From contig OW285193.1 in the NCBI GenBank assembly GCA_935421135.1, forward strand, positions 10,836,099 to 10,900,098: 64,000 nucleotides of DNA. The letters are read 5' to 3'. Numbering within the stretch: position 1 is the first letter of the stretch; each line of letters opens with the position of its first letter. Under the pieces are notes generated by a model that had not been told where the DNA came from, made no database searches, and saw only the letters and a list, made by a program, of their open reading frames with translations. The position numbers and the translations under genes were made by a program. Below are positions 12,579 through 25,500 of this stretch, piece by piece. This stretch comes from Bugulina stolonifera. Taxonomy: Eukaryota > Bryozoa > Gymnolaemata > Cheilostomatida > Bugulidae.

Positions 12579-14122
12579 GTTATTTTAGAGATGTAACGGT
12601 ATAAATTCACAAGTCAAGTTACTATAATAAAATTAAGCATTGATTTGCATAAGAACCACAAGCCAAGCTATTTTGTTTTCACCGCCATGACAGGATATGA
12701 GTAATCTCAAAGTTTACTGGACCATTATAAACCTTAGCAACCAATAGAAATTAATTTCCTCTTATCGCTTAAAAGTCCATGGCGGTTTGTTTCCAACGAG
12801 CAAACAACTCCGGTTATTTAACAGCTTTTTACTGTCACCCATACGTACATTGTACTGTAGATTTGCCATTATGATAGTACTAGTTATAAATTGTTCAGAC
12901 AATCAGATTGAAAAATTGTGAAGTTTGTGACTTTATAACAAAACCTATCATGCCACATTGATATACTTTCTCAAAAGTCCTAGCCAGACTGGCTACATGT
13001 ACAAAGTCGTGTTTATTTATAGTAATATACAAGTCATGTAGGCCCTACATGTTCAGTAGCAACATTGATACAATATAATACTGCATTTAAAAGTTGCACC
13101 ATGTAATTATTATCATTGTACAACATATAGTGTAAATGAGCAAAAGATCCAATGCTGTAAACAAATCTTTTTATATATAAACAAATTTTATTTTAAAAGT
13201 GATGTACTGTCCATAACTTATATTATTATTTCACATTTACATGTACATGTACAATAATAACTCATGCATACTAGATATACAATAATTAATACATACATGT
13301 ATATTTTACACTGTTTGCCTATGGGTAATAATAGCAGCATACTCAGGACATGTATACATAGACACTATTATAATAATTATATCTGTGCACATGATAATTT
13401 TTGTACATGTAGAAGAGTAATAATATTTATCAATTGAAGCTATGCTGTATTAATTTATAGGCCTATATGTGTGATAATTATTTTTTATATGAATTCGGTG
13501 TAGTAATCATGAAGACTTGGCCGAAACTAATTACATGTATGTATGTAATTATGTCTTTGACAATGACTAGGCTATTACTAGTGTACAGAATATAAATCAC
13601 TTGGCATGTCTGTACCTTTTGTCATTAGTTATTGATGGTTTGATAAATAGCCTAGTAGTCCAAATATTTATTCATGCAGGTAAAACTAATCATTATTTGC
13701 ATATTCTAGTTAAAGCACCTATCACATGTGTGTGATGTGATTTCTATTCCAAGGTAACCCAGGTTTGAATAATCGCACTTGAGGCGTGAGCGCTACAGTC
13801 ATTGGGATTAGTAACACAGGCTGCATATCAGAGATTAACAGAATAACATATTACACGGTGTGTGGTTAATAGCCATTGGGATTATCAGTTCTAATTAATT
13901 AACTGATTATCCTTAAGACTTTGAGGACAAATTATTTAATATAATATAGCTATAATCTTCCTACAGATTGAATATACAATTGTACAGGCATAATTGGTAA
14001 AGTAAGTGCCTTGTATCCTGCTATCATAAGGTGTGGGCTGGTGGAAGAATATTATACATCACTTGCTTTATAGAAGCTCATGCTATTATTATCAGACTAG
14101 TGAAGGAAGAGAAAGGAAACCT
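12579..14122. promoter_or_regulatory. divergent intergenic region between coiled-coil gene and lectin
   Basis: The two genes start in opposite directions from this 1.5-kb interval. The first 250 bp next to the coiled-coil start is the least AT-rich part and holds CCATGGCGG near 12778, a possible YY1-type element. The remainder is very AT-rich with acatgtacat words. No TATA box or coding sequence is evident. Confidence 0.4.
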
Positions 14123-17100
14123 ATGGAGATCAGGAGCTTCTACTTTGTAGTGGGTAAGTAGAGAGCTGAAACATGGTATATGTACATGTATATGGTATAT
14201 TATGTACATGTATATGGTATATTATGTACATGTATATGGTATATTATGTACATGTATATGGTACATTATGTACATGTATATGGTACATTATGTACATGTA
14301 TATGGTACATTATGTACATGCATATGGTACATTATGTACATGTATATGGTACATTATGTACATGTATATGGTACATTATGTACATGTATATGGTACATTA
14401 TGTACATGTATATGGTACATTATGTACATGTATATGGTACATTATGTACATGTATATGGTATATTATGTACATGACTTGTATATGGTATATTATGTACAT
14501 GCATATGGTATATTATGCACATGTATATGGTATATTATGTACATGTATATGGTATATTATGTACATGTATATGGTATATTATGTACATGTATATGGTATA
14601 TTATGTACATGACTTGTATATGGTATATTATGTACATGTATATGGTATATTATGTACATGACTTGTATATGGTATATTATGTACATGCATATGGTATATT
14701 ATGCACATGTATATGGTATATTATGTACATGTATATGGTATATTATGTACATGTAGGCCTATACGGTATATAGCAGGAATTATGACGGTTATGTTACTAG
14801 AATATACCAGAAGTTTCTGAAACAGGTTCTTGAACTGAGACTCTCCCCAACTTCAAGCTGCTCTTTACCATAATTATTGACATGTATATTAACTAGTTGT
14901 ATTGCATAGTTATTTACATTTCTACGTTGTGCACTAAATGTGTACATTGTTTTAGTGTTCATATACACTGAAATATGCATATAACATGCTACATTCTACT
15001 ACAGTAGTTGGTACAACTCTCTGCCTGAACTCACTTCCCCTATATCACAGCTTAGCAGCATCTTATCCATGTATTTAGTCAATCAAACAATCTACTTAGG
15101 CCAACTCATATTTTATTAATTCATAGTAGGTAGGCCTATTCTGTCATAAAAGGTAACTGTATGCTGTCAGTGCCAAAGGTTTAGTTAGTTGGAGTAGGTT
15201 CCTCTAGTTCACAGTCAGGGACTTACTTCAGCTAATGTACAGTCTCTTTGTGTTCAAACTACACAAGAGAGAATACAACTGACTTCATTTCCTATTCACT
15301 TGTACATGTATAATTAGGTATATTGATTGTTATCAATGCACCTAGATCATTGCAGCTAAGTAGCAACATGCTCAGGTATTATATAATATACATGTATGAT
15401 ATAGCCACCAACAATGGTGCCACAGCTGTTGATAAAAACATATATTGGTTAAGGTGTGGGACAGTTTTATCTAAGACTGAGATTTTACATACACAGCTTA
15501 AAGTCAGCGTTCACATCAATAATCTATTTTGTACCATTTCAAATTCTTGAACCAGTCTACACAATAATGAATAATTATTGCAAATTGCTAAAATATCAAG
15601 TTTTAACCTTGCAGTGGTAGTTATTTACTACATACATTGTACATGTACATTTTACATCTTTAACTGAGCTATAACTGTACATACAACAGTGACCCTCTCT
15701 CTTAATAAAAGCATAGTATAATATTTTAAAACTATGAACTTACGAAATTGTGCAGTTTCTCTAATTTTACTGATGTCAACATAGTATTGGTGATACCTAC
15801 AGTAGAAGATAAGTAGTAAAGACATTCTGAATTTTTATTTCATTGTATGCACCAGTTTTCTATTGTGTAGAAATGCAGTTATATTTACATGTAAATAACA
15901 CTATCATAACTTATATTTTTTGTATATGGAACTGACCAGGCAAAGTCTGTGTTAGCATTGATAGAGTGGAAGTAGGAAATCCAATTGACATTATTTATGA
16001 CTTTATGTTGTGTCTGGGAGACAGACAGATTTTCTCCCAAAACCAATTATAATTTATAGCCCAGTGCTATAAAAGGAAATACTTTGGACAGAAAGCAAAG
16101 ATGTATTAATAAATAGTGCAGTGTCACTTCACTTAGCTACATGTATTGCTTGGATACTAAAAATATTTCCATGGAAACAAAAAGTCTGATAGGCTCAATT
16201 TACTTTTTTGATGCCAAATCTTTCCAAAATAACTCTCCAAAACATTTTGTTTGACAGTAATAAATGAATAAAAGTAGTTTGAGATTCAGTAGAGCATTAT
16301 GAAGCAGAGAATAAACACTTCTCTCTAATCATATAGTCTGTAGCTCGGGCCTGAACATGGCGTAAGGCACCTCCAATTATCAGTTTATCTTGCATCACAT
16401 TACTGTGTATAACAGTAAACTTGCGCTGTGCGTAAGGCAAGTGCATTAGACGTGTCAGCATTATAATGAACCTTCATTAGTGTCAGCCAATACAATAATA
16501 CACTATAATGTGTCACATGACAGGAAATTAATTATTATTTTGAGAACTCTGTTAAGTACAACAGTGGAGAAATTGGGATAGCCTTAGTTCTATATTTGTC
16601 ATTGGAGTAAGGGCGGTCGAATAAGAAAATATGAAGAAGACAACTTCTCCTGCTTCAATTTTACCAAAGAACAAAGGCTATTTCAAATTTCTCTACTTCT
16701 CATAAAACTGCTGCAGTCAGCAGGTCTTCTGTTGCCTGGTCATTCTATAGGTACTGTTTTCACTGCCGCATTTAAATTTTGTACCTAACAGCATACAATA
16801 TCATAATTGCTGTCTTCTGTATTATTCTATATATGACTCATTCATCTGAGACAAAGAACTTCAACTGCCTTCTTATTTTTTATGTTTACCTTGAGCAGTG
16901 TTGAATGCTTAATAATGCTTTCAATATGTTTGAAGAAAGCCAATAATGAATAAGGAACAATAATCTCCAGTGTATTCAGCAAAAACAACTTTGAATTTTG
17001 AATTAGCTGTACAGCGACTCAGTGACTAGTTGATTCACAAGTTTGAGATATTATTTTAGTTATGAGTAATAAGTACCAACAAGCTAGTAGTTACTAGTTA

Positions 17101-20100
17101 ATCAGTTACTTCCCCCATACTTCCTGTAGGAAGGACCTAGCAGCACCAATATAACGGCAGTTGACAATAATAAAGTTTTACTACATTAGTTGTATTTATA
17201 ACAGTAATAATACTATACACATGTACTATTATACTAATACTAATAATATTAGCATATTATACTACATTGTAGGTGGAGAACAGTCAATAATATTGTCCAC
17301 CCTGTGTCACATTTATCTCCCTTTGGGTTATAATGAATAATTATAATACATTAGTATGTTGCTGGTGTATTGTGGATCTAACTCCTTGTTTCTCCTGGTA
17401 ATCTTGTAAGTAGTCAGATGAATCTAATTATACATCTACATCTACATTGTAGAGTTTCCTGTACACTACATACATGAGGAATAGACAAGATACAGTGTTG
17501 TCTTCTAGTGTAATATATAATACAATAATATTGTGTAGCACATACATGTAGTTTATAACCTAATATGGAAATGCTCACTTCTGATCTCTTGCAGGACTGC
17601 TGATAATTCAGCCAGCTTAGTATCCAGGCACTTGTAACTGCCCTTGCATCATGTTCTAAAGAGTAATAATTATAATTAAATAAATAATAAGAATTTATGC
17701 AATTCACAGATAAACCACTAATTTTAATTATTTTTCTTATCTAGCAATCTACACCTAGCACTCCTTTTCCTATAATGATTAAAGGCTCATATTTCATAGT
17801 ATACTTTGTGAGTTATATTATAATTCATCAATTAATCCAAACCTTTTGATATGAAATACAAGAAGAAGAGAGGTTGTGCTTTTTGTGGTCTTGTTTCTAC
17901 CCCTCTTTACAAAGAACCACAATCTTTCGTGATGTCATCTTATAATCCTTGGATTTATTATCATGGATCAGATGGCCCTGAATAATCCTAGCTATCCTAG
18001 CTATCCTAGCATAGGCTCTAAGTCATCCAAAATTTTACAATTGGCTTGCCTTGGAGAATAATAGAACCTTTCTGACACAAACACAGGCTGTAACTATAAC
18101 ATACAGCATACAGCATAATCATGAATAGCCCAAGTTATATAGAATCACTTCCCATCTTTACTTCCCATAAATAATCCCAGATATAGGAAGCTAGAATCTG
18201 AAGAGATCAGCATTGGTTCTAATTTAGGGTATCAAAGGTCCAAAGTCGTATAAAATACATGACTACAAAATATATATTAGTTATAAACTGATGTATTGGT
18301 TGAAAATGCTGGATTCAAAAATTTCCTTTTCTTAAAAATTACATCGTTCATCATTTATTTAATCCAATGCATCGGCATGTTACAGCAGGTGCTCTCTTAG
18401 CATTGAAGCTAGTAGATGCTGAAGAGAAATATCTATGTCTGGACTCAAATGGATACTCCCTAATTCTGGAATGTTCTGCCCCTCTTAGTGTCAAAGTAAG
18501 CCTAAAATCATTATTTATGATGTTTTTATTTGTAACCAGATATACATGTAGAAGCATTTATTGACAAAATTACTCTGGCTAAAATATCAAAGTGGGTCAG
18601 AGGAGGGTGGAAACTCACCCTCCCCTACTTAAATAATACATTTCTATACGTTATGGAATTACAGTTAAAGCAGTCTACCAAACTGTTGTTGTAGATCGAG
18701 AGTGTGTCATATGGAGTGAACAACAACTCTTGCACAGAGGTTTGTTGTGTTACACCAGACACTATTTTATGTGAAAAGACCAGCTCAACACCACAGGGTG
18801 TTTCTGACACTTGTGATGGTCAACAGAAATGCACCTTAGAGAGTGGTACTCACTTAAAACGAGAAGAAATCTCGTGCCCAAATGAGTTTGACTCCACAAA
18901 GGCAATGTATGCTGTTGTGGCTTTCCAGTGCATAAAGGGTTAGTACAGTAGTACGATTCGTAAGAGCGCATACCATAATGCATACAATATTTTACACTAT
19001 ACCCCTATTCTGGACTCTATCCAATGTTGTGCTATGAATTGCCGCACTGTTTAGTAGTTGTTTTTCCTTGCCAGAAGTAACAGAAGTACCTACGACACCT
19101 AGTACACAGAGCATAGTACTAACAAACTCTCCAGCTGATGGACAGTCATCCGCACGCCCATCCACCACTTCCTCTCAGCAGGAAGTTGCAGACGGGTCGC
19201 AGGACAATAATGCAGAAAAGGAAAGTAATAAAAGTGGTAAGTAGATGTCTATAGAGATTCTAACAGTCCAGCCGACTTTTATAATCAGTATTTTTCAACT
19301 CGCAACTCACTCGGTTGCAGGGCAAGTAGTCGTACTGACCGACCCAATTAAGATTTCCAATAGTTATACCAACTGGTGGCTTCCCAGTAGCGTCAAGCAC
19401 TGCAAACAATTGGAAAAACTTCATAAAAATTATGAATTCTACAATTGGATTTGTCTTCTTTTAATGAAACTGCACTTGAACATAGAACATCACAAATGCA
19501 CGCAACTATTAATGATTAGTATGAAAATATTACTCACTATATAGAGCCCACTCTTTCCCCATAAAGAGGCTTCGGAGCACATTAGCGGAGTCGTTATAAC
19601 ACACAGGGTCAACGCCAGGAGGAATAAAACTCCCATATCTACAACAAATTGTAAACAGAAAGCTATGATTTAGTAGAAACTGTAAAATATTAACTTACAT
19701 TGTAAATAATCAAGTAACTTGTATTTAGGAATACAAATTATATCAGAATGCATGAAGGGTAAGTTCATAAAATTGTCAGATCTACATGTAGCTCCGTAGT
19801 CAACCAGTAACACTAATACACCTAAAATATATAAATATAGCAATATTCACATCTCTATCCAGACAGAGAAAGCACTATTGAAAAGCCATGCCCTCACGGT
19901 TGAATTCAGTGTCGAGTATATGTACATGTATGTTATGTGGAACAGATATTAGACACCCCATAAGACTTACGGTTGCAAAGCTAACGCTGTTAATATAATA
20001 GTCGTCCAGTCCACCTTTCAAACCAACCAACGCTTCTGCATGGATTGGTCCATGGATGTGTATGGCATTTCGCCTAGTATCGTGTGATTCTTGTAATATA

Positions 20101-21161
20101 TGCAGATGACACTAACAATCCTGCTAATATTGAGGAATATCAAAATAAAAACAAAGATTCCAATTTCGAGGTTTCCGATTAAACTTTGGTTGGCTTGTTA
20201 TTGGTTGACCGGTGAACTTGACCTCAGTCCTGGACCTTACCACCTACTTCTTGAAACTGATGCTACAACCAACTGCAACTGCATGTAATATTACATAGAC
20301 CACCATTTATAATATTGTGTTTAAAATCACAATTACATTGTGTATGACATGTGGCTTTGTTATGTTTTTCAGACATGGGACTAGTGATTGGTCTGTCGGT
20401 AGCTGGAGGAATAGTGATTATTGTTATAGTTGTAGCCATTGCTGTGTTTACAACTAGATCGCACAGGAAGTAAGTGTTTTATATAATATGGAGCATCACA
20501 TCCAGATGTAATTTAGTGGTCTATATTGTATATTTTGCGTTATACAGCATGGGGCGCAAGAACATCGCTAAGCAGGCCCCAATTGAAGATTGCATAAACT
20601 TTATCATGTGATATTCACTCTTTTGTCGCACGTCAAAACACAAAGCAAAGCAAGTATATTAACAAAATTGTTCATATTTGCATATTCTTGCATATAAAAT
20701 GTACCATTGTCCATAATTATTATAGGCACAATACAGGTAGCCAGTCACAGAATAGCACCAAAACCTTAGCTTCCTCAGACATGGAGGCTGGGCAGTCACC
20801 CGATGTGCCACAGCAAGGGCCCGACATTTATGGCTTTGAGAGACCCAACCCCTCGCAACAAGAACGTCTCCAAAAGCGAAATGATGATATAAAGCGAAAT
20901 CTATCTTTTAAATCCGAAGAATCTAAAAATAAACGACCCGCAAAATTAAGTAAAAACAAATCAAAAAGTAAGTCGTCCTCTCTTGATCAACTGAATTCAA
21001 ACAATTCAAACAACAAGACTCAGGCCGCAACTCAGAAAGAAAAGAAAACTGCTGAGAAATCAGCTAACTCCAACGAAACCTCGAAGAAATCCGAGGAAGA
21101 AATCCCTCCCACAGTAGATATTTCTGAGGCTAAATCAAGTTCAAACCTGCTGAATATTTAG
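14123..21161 (+). CDS. single-pass membrane protein with one SUEL/galactose-binding lectin domain
   Basis: Six exons: 14123-14153, 18389-18495 (or from 18386), 18695-18938, 19075-19236, 20373-20469, 20726-21161; 358 or 359 residues. Exon 1 encodes MEIRSFYFVV and exon 2 continues GALLALKLVDA, together a convincing signal peptide. Residues about 20-128 form one SUEL-type domain with its cysteine framework (CLD, LECSAPL, SVSYGV, CDGQQKC, VVAFQC). A Ser/Thr/Gln-rich stalk (exon 4) and one membrane helix (GIVIIVIVVAIAVF, about residues 183-206) follow. The cytoplasmic tail of about 150 residues is rich in Ser, Lys and Asn. These domains bind rhamnose or galactose in egg lectins, but the usual YGR is YGV here and the DPC-KY motif is not recognisable, so sugar binding is doubtful. 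Adhesion or recognition at the cell surface is inference. The exon 1 assignment rests on phase and the composed signal peptide. Confidence 0.82.
14173..14750. repeat. 22-bp TA/CATG minisatellite in lectin intron 1
   Basis: About 26 units of GTATATTATGTACATGTATA plus TG, with a GTACATTATG variant in the middle and an insert ACTTG in some units. A block containing the ACTTG insert and the CATGCATATGG and TGCACATG variants occurs twice (near 14470-14540 and 14660-14730), so a block was duplicated recently. The array starts 20 bp after the exon 1 donor. All frames are open because of the unit composition; the resulting Tyr/Met/Cys-rich frames are not genes. Confidence 0.95.
14751..18385. other. 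remainder of the long lectin intron 1
   Basis: AT-rich intronic sequence with one MITE (16556-16700). Near 16358 and 16428 a short word GCGTAAGGCA is repeated directly about 70 bp apart. I find no exon with splice signals in phase and no RNA gene. Open frames at 15323-15550 and 17414-17707 have no supporting features. Confidence 0.5.
16556..16700 (+). mobile_element. MITE family A, copy 2
   Basis: Same element as 6-149 and 47422-47579: left end GTACAACAGTGGAGAAATTG, interior TAAGGGCGGTCGA and CAACTTCTCCTGCTTCAAT, right end TTTCTCTACTTCT. Ends are more eroded than in the 47-kb copy and no target duplication is evident. Confidence 0.7.
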
Positions 21162-21670
21162 CCTCAAATTGAAATTGCATAATGAGACCACAGAGTATAT
21201 GAATCTCAATCTGGTGAATTTCATGTATTGGAATTGCCTATAATATTTATACAACCAGAATTACACGTAGATCAAGGCTCAATGTACAGACAGAACAGAG
21301 ATCATTCGTGTACTTGACTCTCACATCAAGGTTCGGACAAAGTCCTATGAACCTGTTCTACAATTAATATCAAGCTCAATTTTCATCTCTGGCAGATTGA
21401 AGATATTTTGACAAAGTAAGGTTGCAGGCCCTACAGGGTATAATATGCACTACAATGCACGACTTGACATTCATGTATTAACGTTCATACACATACATGA
21501 ATATCTTTTAGGACTAGCAAGTAGCAGTTTCTTTTTCATTTTTTAATAGTAGCAATGCAATTTGGCTCATAGCACTATCTTTTTTCAAAAATATTAAATT
21601 TTGCTTCAATTAATTTTTGTGTATTATGTTATAAAGTGGCATTTTCCTAATTATTATATTATTGATGCAA

Positions 21671-21676
21671 AATAAA
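21671..21676 (+). terminator. poly(A) signal of the lectin gene
   Basis: AATAAA about 510 bp after the lectin stop codon, in an AT-rich 3' UTR. It is the clearest canonical signal between this gene and the convergent CEP57. Confidence 0.5.
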
Positions 21677-21889
21677 TATTATGTGTACAGTGTACACTGG
21701 AACGAAATGTAATATATATAGGAGACAGGCATGAATGAAAATGGTTTTGTTGTTCACAATGCAATACATTATGGTATCAAGTTCATCAAAGACTAGATAT
21801 GAACATGCAAATATTATTGGAAGTTGTTCTTTCTTCTAATAGGAAAAGACAACTCCAAAACAGTTTCTTGCACCCGAGTCATTAAATAT

Positions 21890-21895
21890 TTTATT
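21890..21895 (-). terminator. poly(A) signal of CEP57
   Basis: TTTATT on the plus strand, AATAAA on the minus strand, about 590 bp after the CEP57 stop. With the lectin signal at 21671 it places the two convergent transcript ends only about 200 bp apart. Confidence 0.45.
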
Positions 21896-22319
21896 TTCTG
21901 ATATCAAAATGCTGCAACTTGACAAAGCTAACTTTATAAAAAAACCTCTATTATGGTATTCCTATTCTACAGTCCAGCACAAAACAAAATTTTATACTAA
22001 TTTACTCGTATCCAAGTAGGCTATACTTCTAGTGGCCCTGAATGCAAAAACAGGCTTATAAAAATACAGTATATTGAGAGCATACTCAAACCAAATTCTC
22101 ATGCAAGTTACTACAAGTACAAGTAGTAACATAACAGTGGTATATAAATCATTTCTACTGAATGAATGAAACACAGGCACACTGCTTAGATGAATAAATA
22201 CTGAACTACAAGCACACAAGTATATATAAGTCGCCTACAAGGCAGCCAATGTCCATGTAGTCTATAAAATTAGTCTCAAAAAGAGATTGTCACTGAGTTC
22301 TGAAGATAATAGTAATAAA

Positions 22320-22500
22320 TTAGGTGATTACAGCTGAAGATGAGTGAGCATTATCTATTGGTCCAATGAGAGAGCATTATCTATTGGTCTAATAGGAGAG
22401 CAGTATACATTGGTCCAATGAGAGAGCAGTATATATTGGTCCAATGAGAGAGCAGTATGAAGTGTCTAATGAAAGAGTGGCGTCAATTGGTCCAATGAAG
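22320..22500. repeat. minisatellite overlapping the CEP57 stop codon and 3' UTR
   Basis: About six diverged units of roughly 25-30 bp built on ATTGGTCCAATGAGAGAGCA. The unit nearest the gene (about 22483-22496) supplies the last codons (HWTN) and stop of CEP57; the others lie in the 3' UTR. ATTGGTCCAAT is itself palindromic. Confidence 0.85.
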
Positions 22501-25500
22501 ATCGTCTGGCTTTAACCTCGTTTTCAACGTCTTCATAGTATTCAGAGTTTTGAGGTTATCTTGTCTACTAGGTGGGCGGAATTCCTGAAGTTTGTCAGAC
22601 CTTCGTCCTTTTGTTTTAATAGTGGTGGTGACCTGATAATCAGTATAAAGTATTAATATGGTCTAGAGGCCATCGGCTAATTTCATTGATAGACAATGTG
22701 GTAACGGCATTCCGAATGCGCTACTTCAAACATTATCCACAAGTATTTACACAGTTTAAACAATGATAACATCTTGGCGATTCTGATTTATCATAGATAT
22801 TTACACTAAAGTTCTTTAAACTAAATACAGCATAGGATATTTAGAGAGTAGCACTGTGAAGTTATCTCCCCACACACCAACAAAAACATTTTATATCAAA
22901 ATTTCCATCGGACAACATTATATTATATTTTTGGTGTTTTTAATAAAACTAGTGCACACAACACATGAGACATATTGTAAAATAAAAGTCAAAAGTGGTC
23001 ACAATGTACAGTAGTCAGTTGTAGCGGAGGTTTTAAAAATAGTTTTTGCTGGGCATTCGATAAAACATCACGAAATCAACAAACTTGCATTCAATGTAGC
23101 AATTATTAGTAACCTACATATCGACAGCGGTAGGCTAAGAGAATGGTTAAACAAAGAAAAAGCGGTGCATCTACAAGGTATGTATTAATCATATCTACTA
23201 CAAATTAGAGTACTATACTCGGGTACGCAGGTGTATGGAGAGGCAGCAGAGCAGAGCACAGCACATCTAGACACACTAACCTGTACTTCACCTGTAGTGG
23301 ATGAACTCGGTATTTGATATGCGTTCCTTGCTTGCTGTGATCGGCTGCTGCTACTTGACTCTGCTTTGTTCCTTCTTTCACTCAGCTACGGGAATAAAAC
23401 TGGTATTGTAATGTATGAACTTACATAGCTACACGATTAGCACTGCATGGGTACGTTATTTCTCATGTGATGTGTAGGAATAGTACTTTAGCTGTACATA
23501 TTATATTCTCCTACATGTACGATGTAAAGTAGATAGGAATAGTATTGTATGGCTATATAGGCCTACATGTACATGTACATGTACATTTATGCCCGAGCTT
23601 GGTGAGTCATGCAGATCTTGGTGACTTGACCATGGTAGTGGTCGGACTGATGGTACCAAGAGTTCATGCAATTAAACGCAAACGATCGATGAAGACCTAG
23701 ACCTCAGTTCTAACAGTATATAGGACCTGTATTGAGTGGGCACAGGTACACATGTGTGTGAGACAAGCAACAGCTACAAAAAATATTTGATCTGCTGGGG
23801 AATGTTTACTTGCTAGTAGCGTACCCCTCGCTGATAACACACATCCATAACACAACCTACCATACGATATGTTGGTAAGTCAACGGACATGACAACAGAA
23901 ACCACACAATGCGAACCCTACCTTGCTTTGATAGGCACTCAGCTTAGCTATCTGTTCAGCTTTTGTTGACATTCTATTCTCTAACTTTGCCAGTTCATGC
24001 TGAATCTCAGCAGCTAAAGCTGTTGTGGTAGCCGTGTCCATCTCTCTGGTTAGTTCATGGTGTTCTCTGCAGTAAGTTACAGAATGTAGATGTACAGTGA
24101 CATATTCAGTGACAAACTCAACATGCCTTCACTCACTAACTTATGATGACCTATATGTGCATATATATACCTACATGTACACTGACTGGCCTATATACAT
24201 TGTAAGTATACATATGCTGATCTATATAAACGCGTACTTAAACTGACTTGGATCAACGCATAGCTAGTCTAACCTACACAGGATATAAACACATACCAAG
24301 CTAACCTAGCGTAAATAGATACTTACCTGACCTACATAGACACATCATTATACTGACCTATATAAACACATACTTACACCGACATATATAAATGCATACT
24401 TACGCTGACCTAGATGACACACTTACGCTGACTTATATAGCATACTTACGCTGACATGTGAGTATATTCTTCGGTCAACTGATCCATCATTTCCTGAAGC
24501 TCTGACTCGCTCTCACTGTTGTCTGTAGCGATAGACGATACAATTAGCCTAGGTCTGTTAGCACAACGTCTCGCTCTGGGTGGGGCGGAGCGAGGACGTT
24601 GCCGTTCAGCGGCAGCTGCACATAGCTCAGGGTTATGACTCTTCATCTTGGCAATTACATTCTGTACATTAGATCCTATTCTATGACTTGGACCTGTAGA
24701 CTGTACAACACATTCTATATAATTATTATACTCTAGTCTATATTCAGTATTCTGACGTACATGTGTACATACACAGGCAACATATAAAAGTAGAGTATTG
24801 AGCTGTAGTGCCTTTTCATGTGAATTCTTAGATAGTGGTGGAACATAGTTATGTAAAAGCTGACAAAGAGAGCATAATACATTATATAAACCAAGTGGCT
24901 ACACCATATAGCTCTATGATCATAGCTAGTTTGTGATAGTCAGCCTGCAAGCAACTTATAACATGTATATACAACTGTACTTACACAAGCTACATGGTAT
25001 GTGTAAATATTAGAATTTGCTGCAAAAGCAACAGGAAATACATAACAGTAAGAGAAATAAATTTAATACACACTCAACTAGAATGATTATAATAATATAA
25101 TACAATGACAGCAAAGAGTTGCCCTACCTGGCCAACAACGAAGGGGATATCAGCTAAGTTGAGTCTATAGTGCTGACCGGGCTGAGGTTGGGCTGGTTTG
25201 CATTTCTTGGTGCGCCTCCTTCTCTTCTGTTTAGCTGGAGACTGAGGCTTATGCTTAGATGGTGAGACTGGAGGAGATAACTTGTCTATAAGTATCTGGT
25301 TTGTTTTAGCTGCACTTCTAAGCTAAAGTGTAATGAGTATAAAACATATGGTAGATACAAGTAATAGTGAGGTATAAACATACAATACCAGTGTACAGTG
25401 ATGACGGGCTTACACAACCACTTCAGTATATCTGGGGTAAACATACAGGTGTTTTTGACTAAAAGCATTATCAATTAAATGCTGTTAGTAAAACTCATAT

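Noticed and set aside
14173..14773. Three overlapping open frames of up to 197 codons rich in Tyr, Met, Cys and His
   Set aside because: They lie wholly in the 22-bp minisatellite, which is open in several frames; no splice or start context and no protein-like composition.
19245..19544. 99-codon plus-strand frame in lectin intron 4
   Set aside because: Starts just after the exon 4 donor, has no coding signature, and the spliced exons 4-5 join cleanly in phase without it.
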